Position numbers and translations under genes: made by a program. Shown here in pieces: positions 1-4,425 of a stretch of DNA of 7,691 nucleotides (the first letter of the stretch is position 1; the number at the start of each line of letters is the position of its first letter). The notes beneath the pieces are model-generated. The model had not been told where the DNA came from, did not search any database, and was given only the letters and a program-made list of their open reading frames with translations. Source of the stretch: Spirochaetales bacterium (lineage in GTDB: Bacteria; Spirochaetota; Spirochaetia; DTKZ01); NCBI GenBank assembly GCA_031280945.1, contig JAITGB010000019.1:1-7691 (forward strand), read 5' to 3'.

Positions 1-686
1 CCGCGCGGGAAGAAAAGTTTATTTCCGTGATTGGGCCCAATGGCTGCGGAAAAACAACCCTCATAAAACTCATGGCGGGAATACTCACCGGGGCCTGCGG
101 CAGGGTTTCGGTTTTTGGCGAAGTTATGAACCGCGTTTTCAACCCTGCAAAGATTTTGGCCTATGTTCCGCAGTCCCTGTCTTTTAGTTTTTCGCTTTCC
201 GTCCTTGATTTTGTTCTTCTTGGCGTACAGGGAGAAAAAAGCCTTTTGGGAAAAATCTCACGGCTATCGGTGGAAAAAGCGCGGGAGGCCCTGTCCCTTT
301 TGGGCATGGAGGACTATGCGGAAAGGGATATGCACAGGCTCTCAGGAGGAGAGAGGCAGAAAATCATTTTGTGCAAGGCCCTGGCCCAGAATGCCCCTCT
401 CATTCTTCTTGACGAGCCTGCGGCTCACCTTGACCTCGCGGGTCAGCTCGAAACTCTTGAGCTTCTGTCGGCTCTGGCCGTTACAGGAAACAAAAAAATT
501 ATTGCCGTTATGCACGATGTCAACTTCGCATCCCGGTATTCGGATTACGTTCTTGTTATGAAGGACGGCTCTCTTTTTGCTTCGGGAAAAACCCCGGACA
601 CACTCACGCCGGAAATTCTTGAGAGATGTTTTTCGGTGCGCGTTGAAAAGTGCAAAGATTTTTTTATTCCGGTAAAATCGCTGTAG
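1..686 (+). CDS. ABC transporter ATP-binding protein, FecE/BtuD type (5' end missing)
   Basis: This is the ATP-hydrolysing subunit of an importer of the iron-siderophore/cobalamin/metal class, working on the cytoplasmic face with a permease dimer. The frame is open to the left edge (residues AREEKFIS precede the GTG at 27), so the true start and first beta strand lie outside the window and 27 is not a start. Counting from the codon at 27, I see Walker A (GPNGCGKT, 3-10), the Q-loop glutamine (Q49 in YVPQS), the signature LSGGE (105-109), Walker B (LILLDE, 125-130), a D-loop with HLD at about 134-136 and the switch histidine (H163 in AVMHD). All catalytic motifs are intact. The HLDL D-loop and the length (about 250 residues if complete) fit FecE/BtuD/ZnuC-like ATPases. 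The substrate cannot be told because the permease and binding protein are not visible. The stop is TAG at 684-686, and a strong hairpin begins 14 nt later. Confidence 0.93.
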   Translation, partial: AREEKFISVIGPNGCGKTTLIKLMAGILTGACGRVSVFGEVMNRVFNPAKILAYVPQSLSFSFSLSVLDFVLLGVQGEKSLLGKISRLSVEKAREALSLLGMEDYAERDMHRLSGGERQKIILCKALAQNAPLILLDEPAAHLDLAGQLETLELLSALAVTGNKKIIAVMHDVNFASRYSDYVLVMKDGSLFASGKTPDTLTPEILERCFSVRVEKCKDFFIPVKSL

Positions 687-700
687 CCTGCGGGTCTTCG

Positions 701-737
701 CCGTGAGCGCCGTGCGCCTCGCGCACGGCGCTCACGG
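701..737. terminator. Perfect 17-bp hairpin after the ABC ATPase gene
   Basis: Arms 701-717 and 721-737 are perfectly complementary (left arm begins CCGTGAGCGCC) around a CTC loop. It starts 14 nt after the ATPase stop codon, a typical position for a 3'-end structure. No T-tract follows, so it is not a classic intrinsic terminator. It may stabilise the mRNA 3' end, assist termination, or belong to the repeat that starts 3 nt later. The second copy of that repeat has no such hairpin on its left. Confidence 0.6.
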
Positions 738-740
738 GCT

Positions 741-855
741 TGCGCAAGGGATTGGAGGGGTTTAGTCTTTTCGGGCCAACGGCACGAAAAGACCGGAGCG
801 ATAGCGAAGCCCCGCAAAGCCCGGTTTTTTCCCGCAGGGAAAAAAGGCGCCCAAA
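741..855 (+). repeat. Structured interspersed repeat, copy A
   Basis: This 115-nt intergenic element is matched by a second copy at 7117-7232. It has three conserved blocks: block 1 (741-760, TGCGCAAGGGATTGGAGGGG), block 2 (805-825, CGAAGCCCCGCAAAGCCCGG plus T) and block 3 (847-855, GCGCCCAAA). Between blocks 1 and 2 is a hairpin with arms 765-773 and 785-793 (GTCTTTTCG/CGAAAAGAC), extended inward by GCC/GGC. Between blocks 2 and 3 is a perfect 9-bp hairpin, 825-833 with 837-845 (TTTTTTCCC/GGGAAAAAA), with a GCA loop. GGGG (757-760) can pair with CCCC (810-813) and GCGC (742-745) with GCGC (847-850), giving a closed multi-branched fold. It lies 54 nt after the ATPase stop and ends before the promoter at 897-926, so if transcribed it would be in the ATPase 3' UTR. 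Function is unknown to me. Confidence 0.8.
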
Positions 856-896
856 TTCAGAATTCTAAAAAGCCACGCCCGCGTTTTTTTCTCTAC

Positions 897-926
897 TTCA
901 CATTGCGGGGGGAATGAGTTTATACT
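897..926 (+). promoter_or_regulatory. Sigma-70-like promoter for the dehydrogenase cluster
   Basis: The -35 is TTCACA (897-902, five of six to TTGACA), the spacer is 18 nt, and the -10 is TATACT (921-926, five of six to TATAAT). The start point would be near 933, giving a leader of about 20 nt that holds the ribosome binding site (943-948). It is the best match in the intergenic region and sits directly before the first gene of the four-gene cluster. It is a prediction from sequence only. Confidence 0.65.
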
Positions 927-953
927 TTTGGCGGATTGTGCAGGGAGGAACGA

Positions 954-1892
954 ATGGGGACTTTAGATGTGAAGATTGGGATTGTGGGCATGGGGGCGAT
1001 TGGGTCGAGCCTTGCGGCGCTTTTTACGGGGAACGGGTACAGGACGACTGTGCTGGGCAGGAGGGAGGCGGGGGTTTTTATGGGGGCCTACGATGCTTTG
1101 TACGATGTTCTTGAGGGGCGGGGTCTTGTGAGCGCGGGAGAGAGGTCGGCCTGCCGCGCGCTTGTTTCCTATAGTACGGACTATGGGGCGCTTGCGGACG
1201 CGGAGATTGTTTTTGAGTGCGTGCCTGAGGACCTTGAGGAGAAGTTCGCTATATACGAGAGGCTTGAGGGGACTTGCGGGAAAATCCGGGCGCTTGCTTC
1301 GGCGACTTCGGCTTTGTCTCCGGATGACCTTGTGAGGGGCGTGAAGAAGTGGCCGGAAAAGGTTCTCGTGGCGCACCCTTTTAATCCTCCGCACGTTGTG
1401 CCTTTTGTGGAGATTGTGAAGAGCGCTGTTACGGACGGGGCGGCTGTGAAGCTCGTGTACGATTTTCTTGAGTCCTGCGGGCGGAGGGTGTGCGTTATGA
1501 AAAAGAGCGCTCCGGGGTTTATCGCAAACCGGCTGCACCACGCCCTCCTGCGCGAGGCTATGTTTATGGTGGACAATGGGCTGGCGGAGCCGGAGGAGAT
1601 TGACAAGACTCTCATGTTCAGTTTTATGCCCCGGTATACCAACGTGGGGATTTTTGAACATCACGATGCCTATGGTATGGATATGCTGGAGAAGCTGCAA
1701 AACTATTTGTATCCTCATCTTGCGGCGGGCAGGGTTTCGCCGGATATGGTGGTGAGCAAGGTGAGGGCGGGGACTTTGGGCATGAAGACGGGCAGGGGCA
1801 TTTACGAGTGGAACGATGCGTCTATCGCGGACTTCAAAAAGAGGGCGGCGGAGCCCTACTGGCGGTTTTTTAACTGGAATCTGCCTTCGTAA
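954..1892 (+). CDS. 3-hydroxyacyl-CoA dehydrogenase family protein
   Basis: A 312-residue NAD(P)-dependent 2-domain dehydrogenase, expected in the cytoplasm. It has an N-terminal Rossmann fold with G12-x-G14-x-x-G17 (GIVGMGAIG), the conserved serine (S119 in SATSA), the catalytic histidine in HPFNPPH (H141) and the asparagine in APGFIANR (N192). These are followed by the alpha-helical HCDH C-terminal domain ending in KTGRGIYEW. The HPFNPPH..PFVEIV motif looks more like the lambda-crystallin/L-gulonate or L-carnitine dehydrogenase branch than like classic 3-hydroxybutyryl-CoA dehydrogenases (which have HFFNP), so the substrate may not be a CoA ester. The loop after beta-2 reads VLGRRE and lacks the aspartate usual for NAD. 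ATG 954 is chosen because GGGAGG (943-948) lies 5 nt before it; the in-frame TTG at 936 would be almost leaderless. It is first in the cluster, 25 nt before the lipoprotein gene. No other beta-oxidation gene is nearby. Confidence 0.9.
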   Translation: MGTLDVKIGIVGMGAIGSSLAALFTGNGYRTTVLGRREAGVFMGAYDALYDVLEGRGLVSAGERSACRALVSYSTDYGALADAEIVFECVPEDLEEKFAIYERLEGTCGKIRALASATSALSPDDLVRGVKKWPEKVLVAHPFNPPHVVPFVEIVKSAVTDGAAVKLVYDFLESCGRRVCVMKKSAPGFIANRLHHALLREAMFMVDNGLAEPEEIDKTLMFSFMPRYTNVGIFEHHDAYGMDMLEKLQNYLYPHLAAGRVSPDMVVSKVRAGTLGMKTGRGIYEWNDASIADFKKRAAEPYWRFFNWNLPS

Positions 1893-1917
1893 GAGGGGGC
1901 TATCGGGGAGGTTTTGT

Positions 1918-3051
1918 ATGCGTACACGCGGGGGGGTCAGGCTTTTTTCGGCGTTTGGGTTTTTTCGTTCTTTCCGGTTTTTTCCGGGGGGCTCTTTCTT
2001 TCCGCTGTGTGTGTGCGGCGTTTTTTTTCTTGCGGGCTTTGCGGGCTGTTCCGGCGGGGGTTCTTCGTCTTCGTCCCCGGGCGGGCGGGGGGCTCAGGAC
2101 AAAGGCGGGGAGCGTATTACAATTTACTTTATTCCCAGAAACATGGGGAATTCCTACTTTGAGGCCCTGGCGGTTGGTTTTAACAACGCCATCAGCCAGT
2201 TGGGGGAAAATAATTTCAACTTTGTCTACACGGGGCCGGACACCGCGGGGGCTTTGCGGCAGCTTCCCTATATTGAGGAGGCTGTAAAGGCGGGGGCTGA
2301 CGCGATATTTATAGCGGCGAATTCCGATACGGGTTTGAACGGGGCTTTTGACAAGGCCCGCTCTGCGGGTGTGCGCGTGTACAGTATCAATCAGGATATT
2401 CCGGGGAGCGAGGCCCACAGGGACGCGGCGATTTTGCCTGTCCCCTTTGATGTTCTGGGGGCGGCTCAGGTGGAGTTTCTTGCGGCCCAGATGGGGTATA
2501 GGGGCGAGTTCGCTATTCTTTCGGCTACTCGGGAGGCTCCTGACCAAAATACGTGGATTGCCTTTATGCGCGAAGAGCTTAAAAAACACAAATACTCGCG
2601 GATGCGGCTTGTTGATATTGTGTACGGCAAGGAAGAGAGGGAGGCTTCGCGCAAGGCTATGCGGGAGCTTATCGGAAAGCATCCTAATCTCAGGGGGGTT
2701 ATCGCGCCGACTACGGTGGGGCTTCTGGCCGCTTCTTCTATTGTGCGGGAACTGGGTCTTGCCGCGAAAATCAAAATAACGGGCGTGGGGCTGCCCTCCG
2801 AGATGGAGGAGTTTGTTCTTGATGGTACGTGTGGGGGTTTCTACCTGTGGAATCCGACTCTTCAGGGGTATATGGCGGCCTTCCTCGTGTGGAACGAAAA
2901 GATGGAGGGGGTTTCTCCCGAACCTGCGGCGGTGTTTTCCGCGGGCAAATTGGGCGAGTATACGATTCTTCCTTCGGGGCAAATCTATACCTCGGATGCT
3001 CCTGTACTGTACACCAAGGCCAATATACAGGAGGCTGCTCTTCTTTTTTAG
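1918..3051 (+). CDS. Sugar ABC transporter substrate-binding lipoprotein, RhaS/LsrB-like
   Basis: A 377-residue periplasmic-binding protein of the Peripla_BP_4 type, predicted to be membrane-anchored by lipid and to bind a sugar. ATG 1918 has GGGAGG (1906-1911) 6 nt upstream. The signal peptide has an unusually long arginine-rich n-region (1-20), a hydrophobic stretch (28-43) and a cysteine at C44 in GFAGC, a relaxed spirochaete-style lipobox with F at -3. A Gly/Ser linker follows, then the bilobed domain. Features shared with rhamnose-binding RhaS proteins as I remember them are NSYFEA (78-83), YTGP (104-107), FAILSAT (198-204), DQNTWI (209-214), VYGKE (235-239), APTTVG (263-268), GLPSEM (291-296) and YLWNP (309-313). 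The ligand could be rhamnose, another deoxysugar or an AI-2-like compound; this cannot be settled here. No permease or ATPase genes are adjacent. The first 50 codons contain several simple repeats. The next gene begins 82 nt downstream. Confidence 0.88.
   Translation: MRTRGGVRLFSAFGFFRSFRFFPGGSFFPLCVCGVFFLAGFAGCSGGGSSSSSPGGRGAQDKGGERITIYFIPRNMGNSYFEALAVGFNNAISQLGENNFNFVYTGPDTAGALRQLPYIEEAVKAGADAIFIAANSDTGLNGAFDKARSAGVRVYSINQDIPGSEAHRDAAILPVPFDVLGAAQVEFLAAQMGYRGEFAILSATREAPDQNTWIAFMREELKKHKYSRMRLVDIVYGKEEREASRKAMRELIGKHPNLRGVIAPTTVGLLAASSIVRELGLAAKIKITGVGLPSEMEEFVLDGTCGGFYLWNPTLQGYMAAFLVWNEKMEGVSPEPAAVFSAGKLGEYTILPSGQIYTSDAPVLYTKANIQEAALLF
1930..2028 (+). repeat. Cluster of homopolymer and dinucleotide tracts in the lipoprotein signal-peptide region
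   Basis: Within the first 37 codons of the lipoprotein gene are G7 (1930-1936), G6 (1986-1991), (TG)5 (2006-2015) and T8 (2021-2028). Slippage at any of these would break the frame before the lipobox. The tracts are short, and the gene is intact as read here, so this is only a possible contingency region. Confidence 0.5.
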
Positions 3052-3066
3052 GCTCTTCAAGGAGAG

Positions 3067-3189
3067 ATGATGAAGGTACTATGTCCGCGGTTGGATTGCG
3101 CAAAGGGCGGAAATCTTCTATGCTCGCGGTGGTATGCGTGTTTTGTTTATCGGCGACATTGTGGGAAAGGCGGGGATTTTCTGCGTTAA
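3067..3189 (+). CDS. Possible 40-residue leader peptide overlapping the ymdB start
   Basis: A short reading frame begins with tandem ATGs at 3067 and 3070 and ends at TAA 3187-3189. AAGGAGAG (3059-3066) places a GGAG core 5 nt before the second ATG, a better ribosome binding site than anything before the phosphoesterase start at 3134. The peptide (MMKVLCPRLDCAKGG...) is cysteine- and arginine-rich with no domain I recognise. It runs 56 nt into the phosphoesterase gene in another frame, so it could couple translation, or it may be chance. Its opening MKVL resembles the MRVL start of YmdB proteins, so it might be a relic of an older start. Confidence 0.25.
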   Translation: MMKVLCPRLDCAKGGNLLCSRWYACFVYRRHCGKGGDFLR

Positions 3190-3955
3190 GTCGGCTGTGT
3201 CCGCCGTTAAAAAAGAGAGGGGCATTGATTTTGTTATCGCCAATGCGGACGGCGCGACAGGCGGGTTCGGGCTGGGCAAGAATCATTCCGTGTATCTGCG
3301 CAAGCTGGGCATAGATGTTCTTACGGGCGGTGAGTGTATTTACTACAAAAAAGATATGGCGCCGCATATCAATCTCGCGCCGTATATTCTCAGGCCCGCG
3401 AATTATCCGCCGGGTAATCCGGGGCGGGGCTGGAGAGTGTACCAGGCGGGGGAGAGGAAAATTGCCGTGATTTGCCTTTTGGGGCAGTCGGGGTTTAGCC
3501 GTACTCATTTGAGTAATCCCTACACTTTTTTGCCGGAGATTGTTTCGCGCATACGCGAGGAGACTCACGCTATTGTTCTTGATTTTCACGCTTCTTCTAC
3601 GGCGGAAAAATACTCGATGTTTTACGTGGCGGACGGGCTTGTTTCCGCTGTGGCGGGCACTCATGGCCGCGTCCTCACCGCGGATGCCAAAATTTTTCCC
3701 CGGGGCACGGCTGTTATTTCCGGCTGCGGCAGGACGGGAAGCCAAAACAGCGTGGGCGGTCTTGACAAGGAAACCGAGCTGCGGAAATTCCTGACGCAGG
3801 TTCCGCAGAGGTCAAAGGACGCCTGGGATGCACTGGAGCTTCAAGGCGTTATTTTTGATATAGGCGAAGACGGCAGGGCCGAGGGGATTGAGATTGTAAA
3901 GTTCCCTGTAACGGAGGTTCCGCATGACAAAGACAGGCAGGGTAACGAAGATTGA
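3134..3955 (+). CDS. YmdB/TIGR00282-family metallophosphoesterase with altered active site
   Basis: A 273-residue cytoplasmic protein, the usual length for the family. In Bacillus subtilis, YmdB is a phosphodiesterase (2',3'- or 3',5'-cNMP) with a two-metal site. The scaffold is clear: MRVLFIGDIVGK (1-12), LRPANYPPGNPGRGW (86-100), VLDFHA (148-153), GTHGRVLTAD (175-184) and FPRGTAVIS (188-196). D8, H152 and H177 match metal ligands, but other positions differ from the YmdB pattern as I recall it. NGEN becomes NADG (residues 37-40, so D39 and G40), GNH becomes GEC (66-68, so E67 and C68), and the second histidine of GTHTH is R179. The enzyme is thus either divergent in chemistry or inactive. 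ATG 3134 is chosen because it gives the family N-terminus; no other in-frame start exists back to the stop at 3071-3073. Its ribosome binding site is poor. It overlaps the next gene by 32 nt. Confidence 0.85.
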   Translation: MRVLFIGDIVGKAGIFCVKSAVSAVKKERGIDFVIANADGATGGFGLGKNHSVYLRKLGIDVLTGGECIYYKKDMAPHINLAPYILRPANYPPGNPGRGWRVYQAGERKIAVICLLGQSGFSRTHLSNPYTFLPEIVSRIREETHAIVLDFHASSTAEKYSMFYVADGLVSAVAGTHGRVLTADAKIFPRGTAVISGCGRTGSQNSVGGLDKETELRKFLTQVPQRSKDAWDALELQGVIFDIGEDGRAEGIEIVKFPVTEVPHDKDRQGNED

Positions 3956-4388
3956 GGGTTCCCGCGTTACCCTTATGGTACAGCCCTCCCTGTCCTGCCA
4001 GGGCTGCGGGAGACATTTCTGCGGGGCCCGGGGGCGGGAGATTGGGGCCCGGAACAGCACGGGCCTTCCCCTGAAAACGGGAGATTACGCGGAATTTTCT
4101 TTTCCGGCTTTTGGGGCTCTGAAGGCGGGCCTCCGCGTTTTCGGCCTGCCTGTTCTTGGTTTTGCGGTTTCTTATTTCATGGGAGGCTATATTTTTGAAA
4201 CAAGCGAAGAGCTTCCGCGAGCCCTTTCCGGCTTTGCGGGTTTTAGCGCTTCTACGCTCTTTGCTTTTTTTTGGGGAAAAAATTACGCCCGCCTTCCCGG
4301 TATCGTGAGGGTTCGCGGCGCGGCGGAACCTGTGGGGCCCGCCGAGGAAAGCCCGCCGGAGGAGTGCCCGGAGCGCACGGCGGGGTAG
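3924..4388 (+). CDS. RseC/MucC-like (SoxR-reducing family) membrane protein
   Basis: A 154-residue protein with the layout of the RseC/MucC family: a short N-terminal beta domain starting TGRVTKIEGSRVTL, a cysteine cluster (C25-x2-C28-x4-C33 in SCQGCGRHFC), then two hydrophobic segments at about 68-90 and 98-117, and a polar proline/glutamate-rich tail. Known relatives act in the inner membrane, either in sigma-E control (RseC) or in reducing SoxR together with Rnf-type proteins; neither partner is in the window, so the role here is open. ATG 3924 has GGAGG (3913-3917) 6 nt before it, inside the phosphoesterase gene, and the 32-nt overlap suggests coupled translation. It is the last gene of the plus-strand cluster, ending 37 nt from the stop of the convergent operon. 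Confidence 0.75.
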   Translation: MTKTGRVTKIEGSRVTLMVQPSLSCQGCGRHFCGARGREIGARNSTGLPLKTGDYAEFSFPAFGALKAGLRVFGLPVLGFAVSYFMGGYIFETSEELPRALSGFAGFSASTLFAFFWGKNYARLPGIVRVRGAAEPVGPAEESPPEECPERTAG

Positions 4389-4425
4389 CCGCGCGGCATG
4401 GCGGCCCCGCCCCGGCCTTCGGATT
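4389..4425. other. Convergent intergenic gap
   Basis: Only 37 nt separate the stops of the two converging operons. The stretch is very GC-rich and includes a 10-nt palindrome (GCCGCGCGGC, 4388-4397), but no hairpin followed by a T-tract on either strand. I see no convincing intrinsic terminator here, so read-through and antisense overlap are possible. Confidence 0.5.

Noticed and set aside
741..855. Integron attC site or CRISPR-like repeat
   Set aside because: The conserved blocks do not form paired RYYYAAC/GTTRRRY ends, there are only two distant copies, and no spacers or integrase are present.
936..938. TTG as start of the dehydrogenase
   Set aside because: It would lie about 3 nt from the predicted transcription start with no ribosome binding site; ATG 954 has GGGAGG at the right spacing.
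963..1718. Long minus-strand open frame opposite the dehydrogenase gene
   Set aside because: Its translation is a histidine/arginine/proline-rich text with no domain, and the plus strand encodes a clear family member.
1900..3060. 386-codon minus-strand open frame opposite the lipoprotein gene
   Set aside because: It is an antisense shadow caused by GC-rich codon use; the protein is basic low-complexity text without motifs.
3081..3314. Frame with a hydrophobic segment (MLAVVCVFCLSA) overlapping the phosphoesterase start
   Set aside because: It continues deep inside the phosphoesterase gene in the wrong frame and ends in unstructured text, so it is most likely a shadow.
2771..3745. 324-codon minus-strand open frame spanning lipoprotein and phosphoesterase genes
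   Set aside because: It crosses two well-supported plus-strand genes and has no recognisable domain or ribosome binding site.
4388..4411. GC-rich palindromes between converging genes as a terminator
   Set aside because: The stems are short or have loops too tight to form, and no T-tract follows on either strand.
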